64,000 nucleotides of DNA from Fomes fomentarius (taxonomy: Eukaryota; Basidiomycota; Agaricomycetes; Polyporales; Polyporaceae). A model generated the notes under the pieces. It worked only from the letters and a program-made list of their open reading frames with translations, was not told the DNA's origin and did no database searches. Position 1 is the first letter of the stretch; the number at the start of each line of letters is the position of its first letter. The stretch is from positions 1,674,001-1,738,000 of the forward strand of contig JABYQN010000010.1 in the NCBI GenBank assembly GCA_022606135.1. Direction: 5' to 3'. Positions 49,101 through 58,233 of this stretch are shown here, in pieces. The position numbers and the translations under genes were made by a program.

Positions 49101-50757
49101 ACGACCCCATGCGCAATGTTCCTGCAAGCGCAGCGAAAGGCTTCGTTAGCGTGGGCGAGCTTCTTGTTAAGAGTGGTGCGAGGCGCAAGAAGATCACTGA
49201 AAGGGACATCGCACACGCTGACGAGGACGACTCGGATGACAACGAGATTGAAGCGGGTATCTTCGGGCCTCGTCGGACGGTGTCTGCGTCAGTCGCGGAC
49301 AAACCTGCTACGGGAAAGAAGAAGCCGCTCGTTCGAAGTGCAACTGCTGGACCTTCAACCAAGACAAAGGCCAAGAAGAAGTTCACCAAACGAACTACCT
49401 TGATGCAACTGGAATCCGCCTCCGAAGATGACTCTGCTGACGAGGCGATCGAATGCGGCCTATTGGCCTCGAAGCAGTCTCTCGGGGTCGCAAGAAACCC
49501 TCACAAACCGCCGATTCTGCGCGCGCTTTGCGAGAGAGCTCTCCGGAGATACCGCTGATTCAGAGTATCATAGACCTTTGGGATTCACCCGGGCCCCCAC
49601 TCGAGCGTTCAGCGCGGGCGATGTTCAATCCCTCGCCCGATCAGCCCCTGCAGCGCCGCCGACTAAAGCGCAAGATTTCTTCCTCGTCGCCCGAACGGCC
49701 CCTGAAGGCCTTCTCTGAGACTAATAGCGGGCGAAGTCAAAGCAAGAAGTTGTCCCCACCCAGGCGATCTTCTGACACACCTGAACGGTCTATCTCTCCC
49801 ACCTCTCGTAACGTCCCAGAGGAGTCCGCCCTAGGGAACGATAGTATCGCCTGGCTTGTTGATGATGACGACGACTTTGATCTGCCAGTGATCCAGGGAA
49901 CACCTGCAAAGTCATCCGCGAAGGCCGGAGCTGCTGATCGCGAGCCTCTGTTCCTTGGATCTTCACCTGTACCCGAGACGTCGCCGCTCCGTTTACCTTC
50001 AGATGACGAACTCGTGTTTCTCGACGAACCACTCATAGTATCGCCTCGTCGTGAGCCGTCCAAATCGAACATGGGTCCTCCAGCACTCCCTGCCAGGATC
50101 ATGAATGCTTCTCCATCCTATTCCGACGACCACGCCCCCGCAGCTACGTTCGCTGTGCGAGCTCCGGGCAGAGGAGCCCGCAAGCGCATCGCAGCGGAGG
50201 CTCTCGAGCTCGAATCCTCGCCGCTCGCCGCACCTCCACTCTCACAACGGCGACTCCAGCACGATCGCCCACCCTCTCCCTTCGATTCCCCGGCAGCCGC
50301 CCGTGCCCCGCCGAAGAAGAAACGCAAGTTCAAGGACACAGCAGAGGCCGGGCGGCACAACTTCTGGATTGACGTCGAAGCAGCGCACTCCGGGGACGAA
50401 CTCAGCGCAGGCGGGGAATCCGACGCAGAAACGATCCCCGACAGCGACGACCGGAATTTTGTCGACGAGCCGCTCGAGACGCAGATGTCACCCTCGTACG
50501 ACCAGTCGGCGGTATACCGCCAGAGCCTGCTGACACAGGTCCCTGGCCGGGGTGGGCCAGTGTTCGCGAATGGCCCTGTGAGACGGGGGCGGGCGGCGTT
50601 TGGTCCTAATAGACCGGGTTCGTCGAGATATCGGAGGACGGCGTCAAGCTCGCCGAGGAACGAGGACGAGCATCCGGACGAATATGTGTTTGACAGCTTT
50701 GTGGTTGATGACGATGCGGAGATTTCGTTTGCGGGTGGGCCGTCGAGCGACTTCTGA
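46180..50757 (+). CDS. MPH1: FANCM/MPH1-family DNA helicase, apparent frameshift
   Basis: ATP-dependent 3'-5' DNA helicase that unwinds D-loops and remodels stalled forks. Exons 46180-46859, 46919-46922, 46972-47152, 47204-47361, 47412-47511, 47564-47850, 47907-48086, 48135-48539, 48604-48732, 48788-50757. Helicase motifs: [48 protein letters not shown]; before motif I stands the Q-like [12 protein letters not shown]. The second exon is 4 bases and is required to give [13 protein letters not shown]. In the last exon the frame changes between 49441 and 49558. Total exon length is 4,094, one base short of a multiple of three; a missing base at the G run near 49483-49486 would join the frames. 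The C-terminal 430 residues are low-complexity and end in a conserved-looking segment ([17 protein letters not shown]). About 1,364 residues if repaired. Confidence 0.92.
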
Positions 50758-50869
50758 AGTAGGCGGAAACTTGATACATAGACTTCACATGAACTGATGA
50801 TGTATAATATGCGTATGCTATGGTACCAGCGATCAGTGTAATAGAGTGTGGAGCCGAGTTACATCAAGA

Positions 50870-52229
50870 TTACTTGGACAAGAATCGCCAGACTCTAGAA
50901 GCTGCTCCTGCCATAGTATCCAGCCATTCTTTGCCACCACGATGTTGAGCCTCGCCAGAATCTTTCGGGTACAGAGCGTAGGCTATGCCGGAGTCACTCG
51001 CTCGGCTTACTCCCGGGACCAGTGGGAGCTCGCCCAAGACATCAACTCCGAAACGTGCTGCAGTCGCTCGGAAGGATGCCGGAGATCCAAAGAGCTCGTG
51101 AGGGGATGAACAAGATGGACAAATGAAGTGCGACTGATTCAGCATAAGGCCAACAATCTAAGTGCAAGCAGCAATCAGCCTCATCTCACAGGTCCGGTCT
51201 CAAGGCTGAGAACTACTCACCGGCACAGACACCTTCTGGAACATCGACACACCCTTGCGGACATCCGTCAACGCAACATCTTGTGGTGTCGAAACAATCA
51301 CAGCACCTGCGGAATCACGACGCTCGTCAGTTCGGCGTTCGTCCTCAAACCGTAACACTTTCAACAGATTGCTTATGTACGTACCATCAACGTTGACAAG
51401 TTGCCCGAGCGTCAGCGGCACGTCGCCGGTGCCTGGCGGCATGTCGATGACGAGAACATCGAGCTCAGTGCCGGATGCAGGGTCGCGCCAGTCGACGTCG
51501 AAGAGGAGCTGCTGCACGGCTTTCTGCACCATTAGCCCGCGCCAGACGACCGGCGTGTCCGCGGAGGAGTCTGTCCCTGGCGCTTTGGGCAGCAGGAAGC
51601 CCATAGACATGCATGGGAGGCCGTGACCAACAACTGGACGAATCGCTCCGGCTAGAAGGAACACACGGCTGTGAGCCTGCTGGCAAGCGCCGCGCGATGC
51701 GCTAGAGTATCTTACCTTCGGTAAGTTCAGGTTCGTCAGCGTTCTCGAGGGCCATGAGTTTTGGAATGGAAGGCCCGAATATGTCAAGGTCCAGTATGCC
51801 CACACGCGGTCGTGGATGCGGCGCATTCTGAGGGTTCAGTGCAAGCGAGAAAGCAAGGTTCACTGTGATTCTACGGAGTTAGCGAATCACAGAACGCGAA
51901 GAGGAGATGACACTTGCCAGCAACGGTGCTCTTGCCTACGCCGCCCTTTCCGCTGGCCACAGCGAGAACCTTGTTGACGTACGGAAGCGGTCTTTTCTGT
52001 GGAGGTCCGCCCTTACGCGGCATTTGGGGCGGTGGCCCAGGTCGTCTTGGTAGACCCTACATAGATTAACGTGTGGCAGCTCCAGGGGAGTGAGTGCGCT
52101 CACCAATGGATTTTCATGAGTTGTAGATGCTGAGGAGGAGAACAGTCTTCTCGTGTTATGCGATGCGACGACATGCTGTGACCTGCTCAATGTTGTGAGC
52201 ATGGTCTGGCTCATGTTGAACGTGAACAT
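50870..52229 (-). CDS. IND1: Mitochondrial P-loop Fe-S protein Ind1/NUBPL
   Basis: Mrp/NBP35-family ATPase that helps load Fe-S clusters into respiratory complex I. Minus-strand exons 52104-52229, 51918-52056, 51716-51862, 51385-51651, 51221-51306, 50870-51157; 350 residues. The N-terminus ([20 protein letters not shown]) is a mitochondrial presequence. The deviant Walker A is [11 protein letters not shown] (GKGGVGKS at 78-85), followed by [14 protein letters not shown] and the Walker B region [15 protein letters not shown]. The CxxC pair for the bridging cluster is CPSC at 268-271. The second intron (51863-51917) begins with GC rather than GT (AG-like context, GCAAGT); no GT donor restores the frame [13 protein letters not shown]. 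ATGs at 52229, 52214 and 52202 are all possible. Confidence 0.95.
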
Positions 52230-52930
52230 GCGCCAGCCAATCGCATGACGCAAATGGACTCTGATGGGCGCTTGGTTGTACTTATCAGGCAATTGCCTAG
52301 ACTTGGTGCCTTGGCGCTACATACCAGGTAGTACCCTTGATTTCTAGGTGCCAACTGGATGTTCATCGCGGTTCTTGGTATGACAAAGCTATATACCGCC
52401 TCCGTTGATGAACATATAGGGGCCGAAACTCTGTACGAGCTCGAGTCTGTAAGAGATGTTCACACACGACGGGGGATGTAGATGATTGTTCCCAGCTGGG
52501 CCTGCGCCGACGGATGAGGCTGAACCGACGATTGGAAGAGGACAAATGAGGATGGGCTGGGCGACGCGCTTGTGTAGGCTGTGGGTACGCGCAGCTTCTG
52601 GGCTTTGCTTGTGGTTCGAAAGGCGGGATGAGTGACTGCCGCGCGCAGCCGGGGAGAAAGAGTGTTGCTACGCGTCGGCAAAGGGACACCGCAAGGCGGG
52701 AAGCGGTACTCCAAATGGACATGTGCAGCAACACTGCCAAGCGATCCTCCACAGGCGCTCATATTATCATCAAAATGACGAGGGCGGTCAGTTTTCCTAA
52801 CTTCCCTCTCTCTCACCAGCTCCTCAACGACCCCAGTCCCCGACGACCACAGCGGCCGCTAGCTTCGTCCTTCTTTCCTGCCACCTGAGCAACTACACTC
52901 CTTTTTCTGCTTTTGTTGCACTCTGAAGCC
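52230..52930. other. Intergenic, 700 bases, nothing recognised
   Basis: Divergent promoters of IND1 and the LysM gene. Open frames on the minus strand around 52363-52816 are basic and Pro/Ser-rich, overlap one another and show no splice logic, so none is called. Confidence 0.4.
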
Positions 52931-53667
52931 ATGTTCGCTCGCTCTGTCGTCGCTGCCTTCGTTGCCGTTCCCTTCCTTGCTCGCAGTGCGTATATCACCC
53001 CTCCCATGCATCTGTCACAGTTGACGTTGACATCACACCCTCGCAGCTGCCTTTGCGGCGGACTGCACTCGTACGTACACCGTCAAGGAGGGCGACTGGT
53101 GTGACACTATCTCCGCTGCTCACAATGTCTCCACGTGCGTCCGTTGCCCCCCATTCACGTCCTCCCTTGCTGACTTGACGGTCAATCACTGCAGCTACCA
53201 GCTCGCCGCTGTGAACCCGGCAATTGATGACATCTGCCACAACCTCCAGATTGACCAGGTTCTCTGCCTGGGTACTGAAGGAGAGGATTGCACCAACACC
53301 CACGTCGTTGCCGAGAATGACTCCTGCGAGCTCATCTCCAGCACTTACGGTCTCAACTCGACTGTCCTCTCCCACAACAACCCTCAGATTGATGCCGAGT
53401 GCAGCAACATCTATACCGGCGAGGTACGTTCATCACATTCATATACTGCCAACCACAGAATACTGACCTGTGACTGCTCACCAGGTTCTTTGCGTTGCTA
53501 CCACGGCTCTCGCTCCCGCTGTCCCCGCGGGCTTCGTTGCTCCTTCCGCGAGCGCCGCTGCTCCTGCTTCCACCAAGGCGGCGGCTCCCACTCAGGCGGC
53601 TGCTCCTACTCAGGCAGCTGATGACGACGATGATGACGAGGACCTCCCCTGGTGCGATGAGCTCTAA
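52931..53667 (+). CDS. Secreted protein with two LysM domains
   Basis: Exons 52931-52985, 53047-53134, 53195-53423, 53485-53667; 184 residues. A signal peptide (MFARSVVAAFVAVPFLAR then TAFAAD) precedes two LysM domains. The first runs from CTRTYTVKEGDWCDTIS to QVLCLG, the second from CTNTHVVAENDSCELISS to EVLCVA. Paired cysteines flank both, as in fungal extracellular LysM proteins. LysM units bind chitin or related GlcNAc polymers; in pathogens such proteins shield chitin from plant immunity, while in saprotrophs the role is less clear. After the domains comes an Ala/Pro/Thr linker with a repeated AAAPTQA unit, then a run of Asp and the end DLPWCDEL. There is no GPI tail. Confidence in LysM is high; the biological role is open. 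Confidence 0.93.
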
Positions 53668-54044
53668 GGGATTCATCCTATACCATGAGATGGCCGGCAT
53701 GTGGCGTTTCCATAATGCTGCCACCATAGGACACCAACATCCACATCATTAATCCACACTTTGTTTGTTCTGTCCTTCACTCTCCATACCCGCGCAACGG
53801 TTGTGCTTTTGCCTGTTACCACGCGTAGATGTGCGCTCGCGTAGAATAGCTCTTTGGGTCCATTGGGCACGCGTGTCTCACAATGTGTCGATGATTTTGG
53901 GGTCCAGTGGACTCTGTACTTGCACATATGCCCGAGAGAGATTGAGAGATGATCGTCGACAAAGCTCTTGTGCAGTCTATCAAGTACAACACAGTGTACA
54001 AGAGCAACGTGAACAGGAACGGCACAAAGCCCAATCACATGGTG
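53668..54044. other. Intergenic between convergent genes
   Basis: About 377 bases between the LysM stop and the PSF1 stop. Nothing recognised beyond presumed 3' untranslated sequence. Confidence 0.4.
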
Positions 54045-54854
54045 CTACGACTCCTCCAGATAACCTTGCACGATGAGATGCTCGATATCAGACCTCCGTA
54101 CCAAAAATCGATGGCCCCGCTTGAAGTCGATCGCACCCAGCTCAGTGTGGACGATCCCGCAATCGCGCACAACCCGCACATGCACCTGCAGGTCCTTTGG
54201 CGGATGGCCCACCTGCGCGAGCAAGTCAATGTCTTCCGTCATGCCACTGTGCCCTGCACCAGCGCCGATCCCCGATGCAGACGAGAACGCTTCCGTGCGC
54301 AGCGTCAGCAGCGACGCATTGTACGACCGCAAGAAGTCCACTTCGTGCGGCGACAGCTTTGAGCGGATATCCTGCGGCGCCGACACAACTATGCCCGCCC
54401 CTCCTGCCCCTGGTACTCCGCCCGCCGGCGGCGCGTCTGCTGCTGCCTGTGCGGGGGCAGGCGGGAGGGACAGGAGGAGGGGTAGCGCGCCCCCGACCGA
54501 CCAGTACAGGTCCTTGAGGAACTCGATTCGATGCTGGTGGTACGCGAGCAGGCAGCGTTTGTTCCGGAGGATGGCCGTCTGGTACAGGAGGATGGTGGGC
54601 ATGTACCGCTCGCTCTGCCGTTTCTTCTCCCCGTCGAGCGTCGCGTCTGGGTCCGCGTCGGGATCGGAGTCGGGGGGCGCGGATTGCGCGAGAGCGGCCT
54701 CGATGCGCGCCTCCAGGTCGCGCTGCTCGCGGATGATGGACCGCACGAGGACGTCGTTGTATTTGAGGAGCGTGTTTGTCGCCGTAGAGCGGCGTGATTC
54801 TGTGAGGAGCTGCGTGGCGAGGTCGCCGTACTGGTTTGCGTTGTTCGCTGACAT
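54045..54854 (-). CDS. PSF1: GINS complex subunit Psf1
   Basis: Part of the CMG replicative helicase (Cdc45-MCM-GINS) that unwinds DNA at forks. A single exon of 269 residues. Diagnostic stretches are the alpha-helical MPTILLYQTAILRNKRCLLAY with HQHRIEFLKDLYW, and the C-terminal B domain RVVRDCGIVHTELGAIDF with KRGHRFLVRRSDIEHLI. Yeast Psf1 has 208 residues; the extra length here comes mostly from an Asp/Pro-rich insert near residues 60-72 and an Ala/Pro/Gly-rich loop around 130-160. It is one of the few intronless genes in the window. The ATG at 54854 is the first in frame. Confidence 0.96.
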   Translation of the reverse strand: MSANNANQYGDLATQLLTESRRSTATNTLLKYNDVLVRSIIREQRDLEARIEAALAQSAPPDSDPDADPDATLDGEKKRQSERYMPTILLYQTAILRNKRCLLAYHQHRIEFLKDLYWSVGGALPLLLSLPPAPAQAAADAPPAGGVPGAGGAGIVVSAPQDIRSKLSPHEVDFLRSYNASLLTLRTEAFSSASGIGAGAGHSGMTEDIDLLAQVGHPPKDLQVHVRVVRDCGIVHTELGAIDFKRGHRFLVRRSDIEHLIVQGYLEES

Positions 54855-55153
54855 TCGGTGTGGTTTGGGGCTCGTTGTCGGGAGGTGGTTTTGGCCAACG
54901 AGGTGGAATGGTTAAGATGGAGATCGCGCTTGTAGGGATGCCGCGCATTGACATTGAAGACGCGTCTGGTCACACCACGTACGTATGTGGTCACAGGGCA
55001 GGCATACATCTCCACGTCTATGGACCTTTAAATGAAATCGCGCCTCCGATGCAATTGTGATGGAATTAAGTTACATAGTGGGATGAATGGCAGACTGTGA
55101 CTAATATAAAATTCGGGCTGAGTAGACTATCCAGTCCTTGTAGGTCTAGGTCC

Positions 55154-56508
55154 TTATGCTGCTGGCTGTGCAGGTGCAGGTTCCTCATCCGGCACATGGA
55201 AGAGCGGACACTCGCAAGTCTTCCACATCGCCGCGCACAGGTAGCAGAACTGCTTCTCGCATCGGCATATCATGTGGTAGCACCCCTCCGTAAGCTCCAC
55301 GAGGTGCTTGCACGCCGGACAGCGCTGCCAACCTTGACCCTTCGCAAACTCGAGCATCGCCTCGTCGCGGCGTGCGTCACACGTCTGTCCATCGTGCGCC
55401 GCGTCCTTGCAGCTACCGCATGTCTCTGAGTGGCACTCCGCGCAGAAAAAAACCGCAGGCGCCGCTGTGGCACCTCCGAGGAAGGCTGAGCAGGTGGGAT
55501 TGTGACAGTACACTCGGTCCTTGGTCTTGAACTCCCGCGACTTGCGCTTGTACTGTTCGACGAGTAGCGCGCCGAGCTCCATCTGGACAGTGTCGATGTC
55601 GATGGTGGTTAGGCAGCACTTTGGGGGGAAAAGTGACTCGTCCTTGGTCGCATTCTCGAACATCCTCCGGAGGCAGGAAGTGTCGAGCAGATGACCGCAC
55701 GATAACTGTATGATGGCTCCATCTATCTCGTCTTGACAGATCGTGCACAGGTATGTAGGTTGAGGGCTTGGAGAACGCGAAGGAACGGGCGAGCTCGATG
55801 GACTGCTGGAGGGGGTGGAAAGCAGTGAATATGGGGTCCCCGCACGGCTCGCCAGGGGACTCCTAGACAGTGGAGGAATTTCGCGATGTCAGTGATGGAA
55901 ACCCCACAAAACCGTATCACGTACGTCTCCTGCCCTGCCCCGCGGCGGTGGGTTGTTGTTGGAAGATGCAATCGGACGGGGGAAAGGCTCGGGCTGTGAG
56001 CGAAGACCGCTGATCTGCGTATGGTGCATGGGAACATAGGATCAGCTCATGCCGAGATGAGGGAGCTTGTGTGAACTTGCCTATCTTGTTCATGCAGGCG
56101 CCTTCTCGGACGACCACGAGGCGGTGGACGGGGAGGAGGGTCCATGTCCCGGGCCAGGGCTAGGGCAACAGTCCTGTCATACTCGGCGTTCTCCTCCATT
56201 CTCAACAGCTCGTCCAGCAGCTCATCTGAGTCCTCGTCGCCATTGTCTTCAAGCATATGGTCTCTGGCGATCTGTAAGAGCCCTTCGGCCTCTTGGGCAA
56301 AGAGGACAAGTGCGAGCTCGTCGTCGTCCAGTACACTTGCCAAGGACTCCGGGTCAGAGTCACACATTGCGAGAAAGGTGTCCAGCTCGGAGGGCCCGAG
56401 ATGTGAGATGTGCGCCATGAGTGCGGTGTAGGCATCTTCGGGAGGCGTCCCCGATGACGAGGTACCGGTATAAGATGATAATAGTGGTCGCGGTGTGGAA
56501 TATCGCAT
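55154..56508 (-). CDS. RBR ubiquitin ligase, copy A
   Basis: Minus-strand exons 56081-56508, 55925-56014, 55154-55862; 408 residues. The N-terminal part (MRYSTPRPLLSSYTG onward) holds a helical acidic region, DDDELALVLFAQEAEGLL, of a type common before RBR modules in Agaricomycetes. RING1 begins at Cys212 (CTICQDEIDGAIIQLSCGH), the IBR has CHNPTCSAFLGG and CAECHSETCGSC, and RING2 is CPACKHLVELTEGCYHM then CRCEKQFCYLC, with the cysteine of EGCYH as the expected catalytic residue. The first intron (56015-56080) has a GC donor in good context (AG/GCAAGT). The gene is a tandem paralogue of the one at 57118-58233, sharing FENATKDESLFPPKCC and the RING2 layout. Substrate unknown. Confidence 0.87.
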
Positions 56509-57117
56509 ACTACTCGCTGTCAGAGAGTCTCGCGATGGGTTGGGTGGTGGGTGCTGAGTGGGCACGAGGCGCAGTCGGCAGGTTATAAGCACTACCGCGG
56601 TTATGGTTATGTAGAAGACCAGCAGTTGCTGCAGCACCTGGGCACGACATTCGTGCATGGTGGAAGCCTGAGGTGCGTCAGAGACGATCGAGGCCAGGTC
56701 AGGATTCAACGCGGGCGTTGCAGTGTATGGGGGCGATCCAGGTCCCTCGACACTGCTGCTTTCGATCGGCCCCGTGGCGGCACGGTGACTTGAACGACTG
56801 GTTCTATTGAGGCCTCGAATACGCTCAACATGGGACTGCAGTGGCTAGTTGACATTGGATGTCAGTAGTTTGCTGGTAGTACAGCTCAGGTTCTCTCTTA
56901 GACGTGCTCACCCTCTTCTTGTGGGAGTACGTGATACCGGATCCAAGCTTGACTTCGGACTGAGAAATCATAGCATAGACAAGTAATATGTAGACTCATC
57001 GCATATCAAAAATTAGTACCTGTAGAGCTCATCGGATCGATAATTTATACGTACCACCCAAAAATGATCCCAATAGCCCTTCGTACAACACAGATTCGGT
57101 GACTCTTGCCACAGACA
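56509..57117. other. Spacer between tandem RBR genes
   Basis: About 600 bases. The minus frame of copy A stays open upstream to 56709, including a hydrophobic stretch (LLVFYITITAVVLITC); if an ATG there were used the protein would gain a membrane segment. Otherwise nothing recognised. Confidence 0.4.
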
Positions 57118-58233
57118 TCAGTACAAGGGCACGGGCCTTGTGGGTCCGTGGATTTGCATTCTCAATTCACCCATTCGGTCCTGCAAGGTATGTCCCCAAT
57201 TGTCATCGTCGCTATCATCGTCACTATCATCGAAGGTGAGGTCGGCGAAGTACCGGGGTGGAAGGAGGATGGGCACAGCCTCCACCTCCCTCCGCCGGCC
57301 ACCGGAACTTGGACACGAACACGTCTTCCATCCCGCACCACACAAGTAGCAGAATTGGCGCTTGCATCGGCACGTAATGTGGTTGCATCCTGATGTCCGC
57401 TCCACAAGGTATTGGCACGCCGGACAGCGCTGCCAGCCCTGCTCCTTCGCGAATTCGAGCATTGCGTCGTCCAAATTGCGACGAGGAGCACATTTCCGTC
57501 CAAGGTGTGCTGCTTCCTTGCAGCTGCCGCATGTTTCCGTGTGGCACTCCCTGCATTGAATTACCACAGGCGTGGTTGAGGCCGCTCCGAGGAAGGCCGA
57601 GCAGGTTGGTATGAGACAGTACACTCGGTCCTCGGTATTAAACTCTAGGGCTTTGCGTTGGTACAGCTTGATGAGCGGTGCGCCGAGGTGCACTCGGACG
57701 GCGTCCAGATCGATTGGTGTTTGGCAGCATTTTGGAGGGAAAAGTGATTCATCCCTGGTAGCATTCTCAAACATCGTTTGGAGGCAAGAGACGTCGAGTG
57801 GGTGTCCACACGGCACATCGACGACGATGTCCTCGATTGCATCTAGGCAGATTGTGCATATTGTTGGAGGAGTAAGAGAAGGTAGGAAGGGTAGGGAGGG
57901 CGACGGGGTAGCGCGACCATCCTCATGAGACGAGGAGGAGGACACCACGTGCCCGGGAGGCACGAAGGAGGACCAAGTCTCGAACGGAGGCGATCGAGGA
58001 AATCGAGGGCTGCCATCGTGAGGAGGCCGGCGATTTACAAGCTTCACTGCCGGCATGACAGGACGATCTTTTGGTGGGGGAGTTGGAGGACGCGTGGATA
58101 TAGAAGATAGTGAATGACTGCTTGAGGAAGAGGAAGAAGATAGGGATCTGGGGTGTCTTTCCCGCACTTGCCTGAAGGATAGATCAGGATTGTAAGTCAT
58201 ACGTTTTGCTGTACACATTGCCGATAGTAACAT
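57118..58233 (-). CDS. RBR ubiquitin ligase, copy B, 5' end uncertain
   Basis: One open frame of 371 residues. RING1 is CTICLDAIEDIVVDVPCGH, with FENATRDESLFPPKCC following; IBR has CLIPTCSAFLGA and CRECHTETCGSC; RING2 is CPACQYLVERTSGCNHI then CRCKRQFCYLCGAGW, with the cysteine of SGCNH as the expected catalytic residue. The C-terminal 50 residues are unlike copy A: acidic (FDDSDDDSDDDNWG) then ending GPTRPVPLY. Upstream of RING1 is a Ser-rich and Pro-rich linker instead of the acidic helical region of copy A. The start is doubtful. ATGs at 58233 and shortly after are possible, and an extra 5' exon in 58273-58707 (MHLLSILFTTFTPGK) could exist, but I found no phase-correct join. Confidence 0.82.
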   Translation of the reverse strand: MLLSAMCTAKRMTYNPDLSFRQVRERHPRSLSSSSSSSSHSLSSISTRPPTPPPKDRPVMPAVKLVNRRPPHDGSPRFPRSPPFETWSSFVPPGHVVSSSSSHEDGRATPSPSLPFLPSLTPPTICTICLDAIEDIVVDVPCGHPLDVSCLQTMFENATRDESLFPPKCCQTPIDLDAVRVHLGAPLIKLYQRKALEFNTEDRVYCLIPTCSAFLGAASTTPVVIQCRECHTETCGSCKEAAHLGRKCAPRRNLDDAMLEFAKEQGWQRCPACQYLVERTSGCNHITCRCKRQFCYLCGAGWKTCSCPSSGGRRREVEAVPILLPPRYFADLTFDDSDDDSDDDNWGHTLQDRMGELRMQIHGPTRPVPLY

